64,000 nt of DNA, from the NCBI RefSeq assembly GCF_004917075.1, contig NZ_SSYB01000004.1:646546-710545 (forward strand), given 5' to 3'. The position numbers and the translations under genes are program-made. The stretch comes from Geomonas edaphica. GTDB taxonomy: Bacteria > Desulfobacterota > Desulfuromonadia > Geobacterales > Geobacteraceae. Shown in pieces: positions 41,464-51,047 of the stretch. Position 1 is the first letter of the stretch. Every line of letters begins with the position of its first letter. The notes under the pieces are model-generated. The model was given only the letters and a program-made list of their open reading frames with translations, was not told where the DNA came from and did not search any database.

Positions 41464-42390
41464 CTACTCTCTGACCCTCTCCCCGGTCAGCGCGATGAAC
41501 ACGTCCTCCAGGGAGGGCTCCTTCAGGCAGATCCTGCGGATGTCGGCACCGGCCAGGTGGTCCATGAGCGGCTTGATCGACTCCTCGTCGGCCAGGGTGA
41601 TCTGGAAAACGGCTCCCTCCCGCTCCACCCCTTTCACGAACGACAACCCGGCCAGCACCCCCTCGTACCGCTCGGCATCACGCTTGAACTCCACCTGGTA
41701 GGTGTGCGCCCTCGAATAGGCGTCCTTTAGCTGCGCGGCGGTCCCGTCGGCGAGACACTCGCCGTGATCCATGATCATGATCCGGTCGCAAAGCGCGTCG
41801 GCCTCGTCCATGTAGTGCGTGGTGAGAAACACGGTCATCTTGTGGCGCAGACCACGGATGTAATCCCAAAGCGCACGCCGGGACTGGGGATCGAGACCGG
41901 TGGTCGGTTCATCGAGAAAGAGCACCCGCGGCTCGTGCACCAGGGCGCGCGCCACCACGAGACGGCGCTGCATGCCGCCGGAAAAGGTGTCGGGGAAGTC
42001 GTTCCCGCGCGAGGCGAGCCCGGTCATCTCCAAAAGCTCGTCGATGCGGGGGTTGTAGGAAGCGGGGCGCATGCCGTGCAGCCTCGCGTGCAGGGTGAGG
42101 TTCTCGCGCGCGGTCAAGTACCGGTCCAGGTTGTTCTCCTGGGGAACCACGCCGATCAGGCGCCGGACCTCCTTGCCTGCCGTCAGCACGCTGTGCCCCT
42201 CGACGAAGGCGTCCCCTAAGGTCGGACGCATGAGGGTGGTGAGGATCTTGATGAGGGTGGTCTTCCCGGCGCCGTTCGGGCCTAGAAGACCGAAGACGGT
42301 GCCGCGCGCAACCTCGAGCGAGAAGCGCTCCACCGCGGTGAAACCGTCGTAACTCTTGGTGATCTCGTGGAGCGTGATGGCGTGGCTCAT
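41464..42390 (-). CDS. ABC transporter ATP-binding protein (DrrA/NodI type)
   Basis: A 308-residue ATPase. Walker A GPNGAGKT, Q-loop VVPQENNLDRYLTARENL, signature FSGGMQRR, Walker B VLFLDEPTTGLDP and switch TTHYMDEAD are all intact. The ~80-residue C-terminal extension is usual for DrrA-like proteins. The ATG at 42390 starts the conserved domain (MSHAITLHEITKSYDGF); the frame upstream to 42489 overlaps the kinase gene and is unlikely. Partner of the permease at 40625. Confidence 0.9.
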   Translation of the reverse strand: MSHAITLHEITKSYDGFTAVERFSLEVARGTVFGLLGPNGAGKTTLIKILTTLMRPTLGDAFVEGHSVLTAGKEVRRLIGVVPQENNLDRYLTARENLTLHARLHGMRPASYNPRIDELLEMTGLASRGNDFPDTFSGGMQRRLVVARALVHEPRVLFLDEPTTGLDPQSRRALWDYIRGLRHKMTVFLTTHYMDEADALCDRIMIMDHGECLADGTAAQLKDAYSRAHTYQVEFKRDAERYEGVLAGLSFVKGVEREGAVFQITLADEESIKPLMDHLAGADIRRICLKEPSLEDVFIALTGERVRE

Positions 42391-42409
42391 GATTGCCCCG
42401 GTCTTTTTG

Positions 42410-44545
42410 TTACTCCAGCGGGAAAAGCAGGGAGAAGGTGCTCCCGCCTCCTTCGGCCGCTTCCACCCACACCACACCCTCGTGCGCATCCATGATGCCC
42501 CGCACGATGGAGAGCCCGAGCCCGCTCCCCTTGGACATGAAAGCGGTGTCGCCGCTCGAGTGGTGGGCGATGTCGCCTACGCCGTAGAACTTGTCGAACA
42601 CGCGGACCCGCTCGTCGACGGGGATGCCGATGCCGTTGTCGCTCACCTGCAGCAGGTAGTAACTTTTCACCGCAGCGATGTTGTTGGGGAAGGAGGAGTA
42701 GAACTGGCGCACTAAAGGGGTCAACTCCTTCAAGCGCGCATGCTTCAGCGTCCGCCCGGTGAGCCGTACCTCGCCGCCGTCATGGGTGAACTTGATGGCG
42801 TTCTCCATGAGGTTTCGCACCGCCAGGGTCACGAATCCTTCGTCCACCGGAACCACGCTCTCCTCGCCGCTGATCTTCACGGCGATGTGCCGCTCGGAAA
42901 GCGGCAGCGCAAAGAGGTCGTGCACCTCGCGGCAGAGCTGGATCAGGTTTGCAGGCTTTTTCTGCGCCAGCGGCCCCTGGGCCTCGATCCTCGAGATGGA
43001 AAGGAGATCCTCGACCAGCTTTCTCAACTGCACCGTTCCTTCGTACACGGAGGTGAAGATGTTGTGCTGTTCGGGGGTCATCGGTATCCCCGCGTACTTC
43101 AGGAGGAACTCAACCCCTCCCATGATCGAGGTGATCGGGGTTTTGAGCTCGTGAGACGCGATGCCGATGAAGTTGTTCTTGGCGGTGTTGAGACGCCCAA
43201 GCTCGATGTTGGCCCTCTTGACCTTCTGCAGGTTCTCCTTTAACTCCATCTTGCTCTTGTAGAGCTCCTCCGCCTTCTCCTTCATCTTGTCGTAGAGGCT
43301 GTAGTTGTCGATGAGCACGGCAAGCTGTCCGGCGATGGAGCAGAGCAGGAAGACGTCGCGGTCGCTGTAGTTGCGCCCGGAGATGGTCCCCACCGTCATC
43401 ACCCCCATCACTTCCTGACCTATCTTCAAAGGCACCGTGCACCAGGAGTGCAGCCCCATGGCGACGGCCTCCTTCTTCGCCTTCTCCGGAAAGCGCGAGT
43501 CGGGCTCCTCGCCGAGGAATGGGCGCCCGACCTGGGCGAGTCTCGTCCATTCTGCATCGGCGGGAAGCGCCTTCATCGCCTTTTCGAAAGGGGCGGAGAG
43601 TCCGAGCGAGGCGCGCATCTTGAGCCGCTCCCCCCCCTCGAAGAGATGGATGCAGGAAAAGTCCATCTGCAGCATGTTGTGCAGTTGGAAGAGGAGGTCG
43701 CCCATCACCTTCTCCACCCCTTTGGTGTACTGCAGGCGGAAGGCTACTGCGTAGAGGGTGAGGAGCTCGCGGTCGCTAGTCCGCTTCTCTTCCTCCACTT
43801 CGCGCCTCTTGGTGATGTCTTTTATGATGTGCACGAAGCCGGCGCGGTCGTTACCCTCGATACGCATCGGGTAGCTCGCCACGTTGTACCAGCCGCTCAG
43901 GTTGGGGAAGCGGATGTCCTCTTCGGTTTCACCCTGCATGTGCAGGAAGCGGAAGATTTTCCCCTCGGGGACCTCCGAGCCGAAGAAAACCTCGTCGATG
44001 CGCTTGCCGAGGATGGCGTCGTACCCGCCGGGGAAGTAGGAGAAGACCCGGCCGTTGCAGCGCGAGATGACCCCTTCGTTGTCGGTGATGATGATGAGGT
44101 CGGAGACCGCGTCGAAGACCGATTCCCATTCCGCCTTGCCGCGGCGCACCTTGTCCTGGGTGAGCCGGTGCGTCCGGCGCTCCTCCGCCTCGCGAAGCTC
44201 GCGCTCCACGACCGGCACGAGGCGCGCCAGGTTCCCCTTCATCAGGTAATCGTTCGCCCCCGACTTCATGGCGGCTACCGCGAGGTCTTCGCCGATCTTG
44301 CCGGAGACGATGACGAAGGGGATGTCCTCTCCGCTTTCGTGCAGGATCTGCAGGGCGCCGAGCGCGTCGAAGGCGGGCATCCGGTAATCGGATATCACCA
44401 CGTCCCACTTGTTATCCTGCAACGCCTGGCGCATTCCCTCCGCGGTCTCGACACGGCGGTGCTCCAGCTGATAGCCGCCGCGCACCAGCTCGCGCACCAG
44501 GAGCAGGCTGTCTTCCAGGGAATCCTCGACGAGCAGAACCTTCAA
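42410..44545 (-). CDS. Sensor kinase with N-terminal receiver, PAS and GAF domains
   Basis: A cytoplasmic kinase of about 711 residues. Order: receiver (KVLLVEDS, phospho-Asp in VVISDYRMPAF), PAS with PAC, GAF (about 290-430), a coiled coil, HisKA with IASHELKTPITS, and an ATPase domain with DNGIGIP and GSGLGLSIV. The N-terminus is uncertain. The conserved receiver begins at a TTG (44545), while ATGs at 44617 and 44635 lie upstream inside a TTGTCAAT repeat element. First of four kinases in a row; no DNA-binding regulator is adjacent. It ends 19 bases before the ABC ATPase start. Confidence 0.85.
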   Translation of the reverse strand: MKVLLVEDSLEDSLLLVRELVRGGYQLEHRRVETAEGMRQALQDNKWDVVISDYRMPAFDALGALQILHESGEDIPFVIVSGKIGEDLAVAAMKSGANDYLMKGNLARLVPVVERELREAEERRTHRLTQDKVRRGKAEWESVFDAVSDLIIITDNEGVISRCNGRVFSYFPGGYDAILGKRIDEVFFGSEVPEGKIFRFLHMQGETEEDIRFPNLSGWYNVASYPMRIEGNDRAGFVHIIKDITKRREVEEEKRTSDRELLTLYAVAFRLQYTKGVEKVMGDLLFQLHNMLQMDFSCIHLFEGGERLKMRASLGLSAPFEKAMKALPADAEWTRLAQVGRPFLGEEPDSRFPEKAKKEAVAMGLHSWCTVPLKIGQEVMGVMTVGTISGRNYSDRDVFLLCSIAGQLAVLIDNYSLYDKMKEKAEELYKSKMELKENLQKVKRANIELGRLNTAKNNFIGIASHELKTPITSIMGGVEFLLKYAGIPMTPEQHNIFTSVYEGTVQLRKLVEDLLSISRIEAQGPLAQKKPANLIQLCREVHDLFALPLSERHIAVKISGEESVVPVDEGFVTLAVRNLMENAIKFTHDGGEVRLTGRTLKHARLKELTPLVRQFYSSFPNNIAAVKSYYLLQVSDNGIGIPVDERVRVFDKFYGVGDIAHHSSGDTAFMSKGSGLGLSIVRGIMDAHEGVVWVEAAEGGGSTFSLLFPLE

Positions 44546-44547
44546 GG

Positions 44548-44760
44548 GAATTGACGATTGAAGATTGACGATTGACAACGCACTACCTCCAGCAATTGAC
44601 AGCTGATGATGGTCCATTGACAATGGCAGCACCAACGGCCTCCACTGTCACTTGCCCCATCACCATGACTCCATTCCCGCCTTCGTACCGCCAATAAAAG
44701 CTGTTCGTTTCAGTGCCGGGCTTTCCATTGTCAATTGTCAATCGTCATTTGTCAATCACC
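44548..44760. repeat. TTGTCAAT/ATTGACAA inverted element between two kinase genes
   Basis: The left end holds TTGACGATTG-AAGATTGACGATTGACAA and the right end CCATTGTCAATTGTCAATCG, which pair. A perfect CCATTGACAATGG palindrome sits inside. It reaches the probable start codon of the 42410 kinase gene. Confidence 0.65.
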
Positions 44761-44783
44761 CGCGTCACTGTTAGCATCCGTCG

Positions 44784-45872
44784 TCAATTTCCTCTCGGCG
44801 CCAGGGTGAAGAAGATGGTAGTGCCCTTGCCGGGCGTGCTCTCCGCCCAGATCCTGCCGCCATGTCGTGTCACGATGCGATGCGCGATGGCCAATCCGAC
44901 ACCGCTCCCCTCGAATTCGTCGGTGCGGTGCAGCCTGTTGAACAGGGTGAAGAGCTTGCCGGCGTACGCCATGTCGAAGCCGGCGCCGTTGTCGGCAACG
45001 AAGTAGACCGTCTCTCCGTTCTCTTCCTTGCCCCCGAGTCGAATGCGCGCCGAGCTCACCTTCGAGCTGAACTTCCAGGCGTTGCCGATCAGCACCTCGA
45101 GGAGCTGCCTCGTGAGTTTCGGGTCCGCCTCACCCTTGATCCCCTCCGGAATATCGAATTCCACCTGCCGCGCCGGATCGTTGTGCCTGAGTTCGAGGGA
45201 GATCACCTGGGCTTTCACGCTCAGGTCGATGGGCTGGCGGATCAGTTCGCACCTCCCCACCCGGACAAACTGCAGGATGGCGTCGATGAGCTGCGCCATC
45301 TTTCCCGTGGCCTGGCAGATGCGGGTCAGGTACTCCCGCCCCTGATCTCCCAGCGCAGCGCCGAAGTCGTCTAAAACGGCGCGGCTGAAGCCGTCTATGT
45401 GCCTTAGCGGTGCCCTCAAGTCGTGCGAGATGGAATAGCTGAACGCCTCCATCTCCCGGTGGGCCGCCTCCAGTTGCACGAGCCTCTCCTCTAACTGCCG
45501 ACGCAGCGACTCCTCGCCCGGGGAAACGGCGGGAATGCTGCGTGCAAGCACCAGGTGCGCCGGCTCCCCCTGAAACCACAAGGGGCGCCAGGTGAGCTTC
45601 AGCTCCAGCTCCCTCCCGTCCCGATGACGCTGCCTGCAGGTACGCTCAAGAGCCCCCTCGCCGGCCGGCGCGGAACAAGAATCGACGGACAGCCCCGACA
45701 GCCCCAGGGCAAGGAACTCGCTGCGCGCGTAGCCGTACAGGCTGAGCGCCGCCTCGTTCACCGCAAGGATCCGGCCGTCCTCCCGACGGCATACCCACAT
45801 CGGCTCGGGATTTTCCTCGAACAACTCGCGGTAACCCGCGTCGCTTTCTCGCAGCGCCACTTGTCCCCCCAT
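44784..45872 (-). CDS. PAS-domain sensor histidine kinase
   Basis: A 362-residue soluble kinase. An N-terminal PAS domain (YRELFEENPEPMWVCRREDGRILAVNEAALSLYGY) is followed by a phytochrome-type HisKA with SYSISHDLRAPLRHIDGF and an ATPase domain (NAWKFSS, DNGAGFDM, GSGVGLAIAHRIV). There are no membrane helices. It sits between two other kinase genes, all on the minus strand, with gaps of over 140 bp. No partner regulator is visible. Confidence 0.88.
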   Translation of the reverse strand: MGGQVALRESDAGYRELFEENPEPMWVCRREDGRILAVNEAALSLYGYARSEFLALGLSGLSVDSCSAPAGEGALERTCRQRHRDGRELELKLTWRPLWFQGEPAHLVLARSIPAVSPGEESLRRQLEERLVQLEAAHREMEAFSYSISHDLRAPLRHIDGFSRAVLDDFGAALGDQGREYLTRICQATGKMAQLIDAILQFVRVGRCELIRQPIDLSVKAQVISLELRHNDPARQVEFDIPEGIKGEADPKLTRQLLEVLIGNAWKFSSKVSSARIRLGGKEENGETVYFVADNGAGFDMAYAGKLFTLFNRLHRTDEFEGSGVGLAIAHRIVTRHGGRIWAESTPGKGTTIFFTLAPRGN

Positions 45873-46033
45873 ACTCCCAGGATCATCTGCATAGTGCCGG
45901 GTTTTCCCATGAGAAGGTACCCCCTCTCGGACGAGGACATACTGTACTACAAATCACAAAACAAAAAATAGAATAATTAAAAGTACCTTCGAAAAACCCT
46001 ATGGGGCTTTGGGGGATGCGTGGCTAATTAACC

Positions 46034-47566
46034 CTATTCCTCAGGCTCCTCGGGAAGCGCCGGAAGCAGGATGGTGAAGACGCTCCCCTTTCCGGCTTCG
46101 CTCTCGGCCCAGATGTAGCCGCCGTGGGCGTCCACAGCCTTGCGGCAGAAGGCGAGGCCGAGGCCGGTGCCGCGGGTCTTTCCCTGACGCCGGTTTCTTG
46201 CCTGCACGAAACGGTCGAAGATGGAGCCGATGGCCTCCTCCGGGATGCCAACGCCGCTGTCGCGCACGCGGATCCTGACGAAGTCCCCCTCTTTCGGGAG
46301 CTGATCGTCCGCGTAGATCTCCTCGGGAACTTCTCCGGTGATGGAGGAGGGATCCCGCACGAGATCGGCGGAGACCTCGATTTCCCCCTCTTCGGGGGTG
46401 AACTTCACCGCGTTGGAGAGGAGGTTTCCTATGATGCGGTTGAAGGAGGATCGGTCCGCCGAAACCGCCGGGAGATCCGGGACGATGGTGGTGAAGAGCC
46501 GGATGCCGCCGCGCTCGGCGACGGTCTGGAACTTGCTGACGCTGCGGCCGACGAGGGCACCGGGCGCCTCCTCCCTGAAGGTGAGCTTCATCTTGCCCGC
46601 TTCGAACTTGTGGATGCCGAGCAGGGTGTCGATCATCTCCACCATCTCTTCGCAGCTCTCGATGGCGGCGTTCAGGTACTCGCGCTGGTCCGGGGTCACC
46701 GTGCCGAGCTTTCCTTCCCGAACGAGGTCGATGGAACCGACCACGGCCGTAATAGGGGACTTGAGGTCGTGGGAGAGCATGCTGACGAAATCTTCCTTCT
46801 CCTGCTCCAGTTCCTTCAGCTTGGAGATGTCCCTGATGATCTCGACGCTTCCCACCAGATCACCCTCGGCGTTTCTAAGCGGCGCCGCCGAGGAAAGTAC
46901 CGGAACGGCGCGGCCACCCACGTGCAACGTGTAGGAGACGTCGAGGCACGACTCGCCGGTTCTGAGTACGGTCCGCGCCGGCAGCTCGCCTCCGGGAACC
47001 TCCGCATGCAGCACCTCCTCGAGCGGTCTACCGCCGATGCTCCCCTCCGCGCTCAGGACGCGTTCCGCCTCCCGGCTTGCCGTGATGATGCGCCCTTCGA
47101 GGTCGACCGCCAGCAGGAGATCGGCCATCCCCTGCAGCACCGCCGCCATTTTCAGGCGCTCCTCGTCCAGTTGGCGCTGCAGCCTCGCGTTCTCCTTGCG
47201 GGTCCTGTCGATGCTTATGGCCCGCTCCACCTTTTGCAGCATGTCGTCGGCGGAAAAGGGCTTGGAGATGTAGTCGAGGGCGCCGTTTTTCATCGCCTCC
47301 ACCGCGATGTCCTCGCTGCCGTGGGCGGTCATCATCACCACCGGCGTCTCGTCGGTCCTTATCCGGCTCAGCACCTCGAGGCCGTCCATGCGCGGCATCT
47401 TGATGTCGAGCATGATGAGGGCGAACCGCTCCGCGGCGACCGCCTCCAGGGCCTCCACGCCGTCGCGGGCGCGGACCGTCTCGAACCCGGCATCCTCCAG
47501 TTGCAGCTTGAGGATGAGGGCGATGTCCGCCTCGTCGTCGACGATCAGTATCTTATTTTTTTCCAT
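46034..47566 (-). CDS. Sensor kinase with N-terminal receiver and PAS
   Basis: A 510-residue soluble kinase. Receiver domain at 1-120 (IVDDEAD, phospho-Asp in IMLDIKMPRMDG), PAS at about 135-250, HisKA with MLSHDLKSPITAV, and an ATPase domain (NLLSNAVKFTPEEG, DSGVGIP, TGLGLAFCRKAV). Its start overlaps the end of the upstream membrane kinase by 14 bases, so the two are translated together and probably form a relay: membrane kinase to this receiver. Confidence 0.9.
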   Translation of the reverse strand: MEKNKILIVDDEADIALILKLQLEDAGFETVRARDGVEALEAVAAERFALIMLDIKMPRMDGLEVLSRIRTDETPVVMMTAHGSEDIAVEAMKNGALDYISKPFSADDMLQKVERAISIDRTRKENARLQRQLDEERLKMAAVLQGMADLLLAVDLEGRIITASREAERVLSAEGSIGGRPLEEVLHAEVPGGELPARTVLRTGESCLDVSYTLHVGGRAVPVLSSAAPLRNAEGDLVGSVEIIRDISKLKELEQEKEDFVSMLSHDLKSPITAVVGSIDLVREGKLGTVTPDQREYLNAAIESCEEMVEMIDTLLGIHKFEAGKMKLTFREEAPGALVGRSVSKFQTVAERGGIRLFTTIVPDLPAVSADRSSFNRIIGNLLSNAVKFTPEEGEIEVSADLVRDPSSITGEVPEEIYADDQLPKEGDFVRIRVRDSGVGIPEEAIGSIFDRFVQARNRRQGKTRGTGLGLAFCRKAVDAHGGYIWAESEAGKGSVFTILLPALPEEPEE

Positions 47567-49823
47567 CGGTCTCCCCTATGATTGGAACGGTGAAGCTGAA
47601 GGTGTTGCCGCGCTCCTGCGCCGCGGTGTAGAAGATCCTGCCGTGGTGGCGCTCGACGATCTCCTTGCAGATGGCGAGCCCCAGCCCGGTCCCACCCACC
47701 TTGCCGCGTTCCTGGCACTCTATCTGCTGGAATTTCTTGAAAAGCCTGTCACGATCCGACCACTGGATGACGCGCCCCTTGTCCGCGACCGAGACCACCA
47801 CGTAGTTTCCTTCCTGCTCGGCGCTTATCATGACCACCTTCCCCTCCGGTGAGAACTTCACCGCGTTGGAGAGAAGGTTCGTGAGCACCTGGATCAGGCG
47901 GTCGCTGTCGCCGTACACCATGGGGAGGTGCTCCCCAACCGTGTTAACGATGGTGATGTCGCGCCCCATGGCGTAGGACTTGATCTCCTCGACGGCGTAA
48001 ACGGTGAGCTCCCCGATCGACACCGGCTTGAACTTGAAGACCATGCCGCCGGACTCGATGCCGGAGATGTCGAGGATCTCGCCGATGAGCCGGATCAGGC
48101 GCTGGGTGTTGCGGAAGCAGACGGTGAGGAGCTGCCTCTCGGTGTCGGTGAGCCACTTGCTGCGGGTCAAAAGGAGCTGCAGCGATCCCTTGATCGAGGT
48201 GAGCGGCGTCTTCAGCTCGTGGGACACCGTGGAGATGAACTCGGTCTTCATCTTGTCCACCTGCTGTTCCACGGTGACGTCGCGTATGGAGAAGACGATG
48301 CCCGCGAAGTTACCCTTCTCGTCGGTGAGCGAGGAGAGGTAGACGTGGAGCCTTTTCCCCTTTACGGTCAGCTCTTCCCTGCACCCTCCGGCTCCCGCCT
48401 GGGTGAACTCCCTGATGCGCGCGAGAAGGGGGGTGAAGCCCACCAGTTCGCAGACCTGCTCGATCGGCTTTCCTACCACCCTGTGCGGCACCATCTCGAA
48501 AAGCTGCTGGGCCGCCGGGTTGAAGAGAACCACCTTGTTGTCGAGGTCCGTCACCACGACCCCTTCGGCAAGGCTCGTGAGCACCGCCTCGAGCCGCCCC
48601 ATCTCCATGGCGAGGGCGGAGGTTCTCTCGTCGACCATCCGCTCCAGTTGCTCGTTCAACTCCTGGAGATCCGAGGTCTTCCTGTTGATGATGGCGTCGC
48701 GCTCCTTGAGGGCCTGCACCATCTGGTTGAAGGAGGAGGCCAGCATGCCGACCTCGTCGTCCTGGTCCCCTTCGACCCGCTGGTCGAAATCCCCTTCCTC
48801 GATCCTGCTCGCGCTGGAGGCGAGCTCCCTTAGCGGGCGGGTCAGGTGACGGGAGGCGAGGAAGGCAAGGCCGAAGGAGCAGAGAATCCCGACCGCTGCG
48901 GCGGCGAGGATGTTCTCGAGGTTCTGCCTCCTGTTCTGCTTGAACCTTTCCGTGGCGACCGCAACGGAGAGCGAACCGACGAACTCGCCGCGGCTGTTCA
49001 GGATGGGATCGATGACGGTTTCGAACGACCTGGCGCCGATCATGGCCTCGCCGCGGTACACCTCTCCGCGTTCCAGCACGTCGATGACCTCCGGCTCCAG
49101 CGTGGAAGAATCACGCAAGGTGCTCGGGAGGCTGCTCGCGATGCGCAGGTCGCGCTGGGTGATGGTAATCTCCACGTCGCGGCCCGACACTTCTTGAAGC
49201 TCGTCGGGGAGGGTAGGGCGGTCGTTCAGCACCTCCCCGGCCACCATGCACCCCAGCACCCGGCCGTCCTCGGCAAGGACCGGAACCGCCACCGTCGTGA
49301 CAAACGCCTCGCTTTCCCCGCCCCGGTCGCAGTAACGCTCCACCCCCGTCCTGCACAAAAGCGCCCCCGACAGGATCTCGGTAGAGATGACGACGCGTTT
49401 GCCGACGAGGGCCTGTTCCACCACCCCCGGCACTTCCAGCCTCTCGTCGGGCTGGTCATCCTTAAGGCTCGCAATCACACGCTTGTCCGCGTCGAGGAGC
49501 ACGAGGAATTCTAGGTAGGGGAGCACCTTGTGCACCCCCCGCAACCGGTCCGTCAGCCACGCACGGTCCCCGTCCTTCATGTGTTCGTGAACGGTCCTGG
49601 AAGTAGCCGGCTGCAGCAGGGAATACTTGACGATCTTCGCGCGGTCGGAAAGCTGGCTGCGGGCGTAGGTGAGGTAGGTCTCGAGATTGCGGTCGATTTC
49701 CGAGCGCAGCGAGGCGCTCATGGTCGTCATGGTGGAGTAGATCAGGGTGGAATACGAGATGAGCAGGATGGCGAGGATGGAGAGGAGCAGTTTGGATCTT
49801 ATGCCAAAGCGTGGTTGCATCAA
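47553..49823 (-). CDS. Membrane sensor histidine kinase with Cache, HAMP and PAS
   Basis: A 756-residue kinase. A first helix (about 11-31), a periplasmic Cache-type sensor (to about 300, with LLCRTGVERYCDRGG), a second helix (about 306-328), HAMP, a coiled coil, PAS (about 405-520), HisKA with TVSHELKTPLTS and an ATPase domain (NLLSNAVKFSPEG, GTGLGLAICKEIV). The G1 loop reads DKGRVI where DxGxGI is usual, so ATP binding may be weakened. Co-operonic with the receiver-kinase that overlaps its 3' end. Confidence 0.9.
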   Translation of the reverse strand: MMQPRFGIRSKLLLSILAILLISYSTLIYSTMTTMSASLRSEIDRNLETYLTYARSQLSDRAKIVKYSLLQPATSRTVHEHMKDGDRAWLTDRLRGVHKVLPYLEFLVLLDADKRVIASLKDDQPDERLEVPGVVEQALVGKRVVISTEILSGALLCRTGVERYCDRGGESEAFVTTVAVPVLAEDGRVLGCMVAGEVLNDRPTLPDELQEVSGRDVEITITQRDLRIASSLPSTLRDSSTLEPEVIDVLERGEVYRGEAMIGARSFETVIDPILNSRGEFVGSLSVAVATERFKQNRRQNLENILAAAAVGILCSFGLAFLASRHLTRPLRELASSASRIEEGDFDQRVEGDQDDEVGMLASSFNQMVQALKERDAIINRKTSDLQELNEQLERMVDERTSALAMEMGRLEAVLTSLAEGVVVTDLDNKVVLFNPAAQQLFEMVPHRVVGKPIEQVCELVGFTPLLARIREFTQAGAGGCREELTVKGKRLHVYLSSLTDEKGNFAGIVFSIRDVTVEQQVDKMKTEFISTVSHELKTPLTSIKGSLQLLLTRSKWLTDTERQLLTVCFRNTQRLIRLIGEILDISGIESGGMVFKFKPVSIGELTVYAVEEIKSYAMGRDITIVNTVGEHLPMVYGDSDRLIQVLTNLLSNAVKFSPEGKVVMISAEQEGNYVVVSVADKGRVIQWSDRDRLFKKFQQIECQERGKVGGTGLGLAICKEIVERHHGRIFYTAAQERGNTFSFTVPIIGETDGKK

Positions 49824-49901
49824 CCCATCCTTAAAAGGCGGACCAAGCCCCGGGTCGCGGCGGAAAACCGTCCCGATCCGGGGCTCGATCTTGATCTGTG
49901 G

Positions 49902-50909
49902 CTAAACTCCTTCGGCCTTCAGGTTCCTGGTCATGAGCTCAAGAACCGCTTCGCGGGCCGGCTTGTCCTGGTAGAGCATCTGGTACATCTGCTCGATGAT
50001 CGGCATCTCTACCCCGAGCTTCTTCGCCAGGTTGTAGGCGGATTCCGTGGTCTTCACCCCTTCGGCCACCATGCGCATCTCGCCGAGGATCTCCTCGAGG
50101 CGGCGCCCCTGGCCTATCTGGATGCCGACGCTGCGGTTTCGGGAGAGATCGCCGGTGCAGGTGAGCACGAGGTCGCCCATGCCGGCAAGCCCAGCGAAGG
50201 TGGCGGGCTGCGCCCCCATGACGACGCCCAGACGCGTCATCTCGGCAAGGCCGCGGGTGATCAGGGCGGCGCGCGTGTTGCTGCCGAAGCCCAGACCGTC
50301 GGAGATACCTGCGGCAATGGCAATGACGTTTTTGATCGCCCCGCCAAGCTCAACCCCGACCACGTCGCTGTTGCGGTAGACCCGGAAGAAGTTGGTAGTG
50401 AAGGCCTCCTGCACACGGCGGGCGATCTCTTCGGATGCCGCGGCAGCGGTAACCGCGGTCGGCATCTCCTGCGCGACCTCGCGGGCGAAGCTCGGACCGG
50501 ACAGCGCCGCGAACCTTTGGTACATCGCTTCGGGGAGGATATCCCGGTAGATCTCGGAAACGGTGGCGAGGGTGTCTACCTCGATACCCTTGGAAGCGGA
50601 GACGATCACCGCATCGCTCGGGATAAAGGGAACGGACCGCCCCATCACCCGGCGCACCAGTTGCGACGGCACCACGCTAAGCACCATGGTGCATTCGCGG
50701 TATGCCTCCACGAGGTCGTTGGTGTAGGCGAGCTTTTCATCAAGCGTGATGCCTGGGAGAAAGAGGTTGTTCTCCCGGGTGTCGCGCATGGTCTGCACCA
50801 GCTCCGGCTCGTACGCCCACAGGGTTACCTGGTGTCCCTTCTTGGCCAAGAGGTCGGCAAGGGTGGTGCCCCAGCTTCCCGCTCCTATGACGGCGATTTT
50901 TTCCAGCAT
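49902..50909 (-). CDS. gpsA: Glycerol-3-phosphate dehydrogenase [NAD(P)+]
   Basis: Makes sn-glycerol 3-phosphate from dihydroxyacetone phosphate for phospholipids. The 335-residue protein has the Rossmann motif VIGAGSWGTTLADLLAKKGH (7-26), the mid motif ALSGPSFAREVAQ and the catalytic-domain GVELGGAIKNVIAIAAGISDGLGFG with the active Lys. Full family length. A G/C-rich hairpin without T-run lies between it and the kinase gene downstream. Confidence 0.95.
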   Translation of the reverse strand: MLEKIAVIGAGSWGTTLADLLAKKGHQVTLWAYEPELVQTMRDTRENNLFLPGITLDEKLAYTNDLVEAYRECTMVLSVVPSQLVRRVMGRSVPFIPSDAVIVSASKGIEVDTLATVSEIYRDILPEAMYQRFAALSGPSFAREVAQEMPTAVTAAAASEEIARRVQEAFTTNFFRVYRNSDVVGVELGGAIKNVIAIAAGISDGLGFGSNTRAALITRGLAEMTRLGVVMGAQPATFAGLAGMGDLVLTCTGDLSRNRSVGIQIGQGRRLEEILGEMRMVAEGVKTTESAYNLAKKLGVEMPIIEQMYQMLYQDKPAREAVLELMTRNLKAEGV

Positions 50910-51047
50910 GTCTTCAAGCCCTCTCGTTGTATCCGTAGCCCTTCATGAGGACATTTACCGTAGCAGATATAATGAAAATTCCCCCTCCCGTCAAGGAGGG
51001 GGAAGTGATTTTACGAGAAGTTACCGTTGCGAGCGGCGCTGCGGCGT

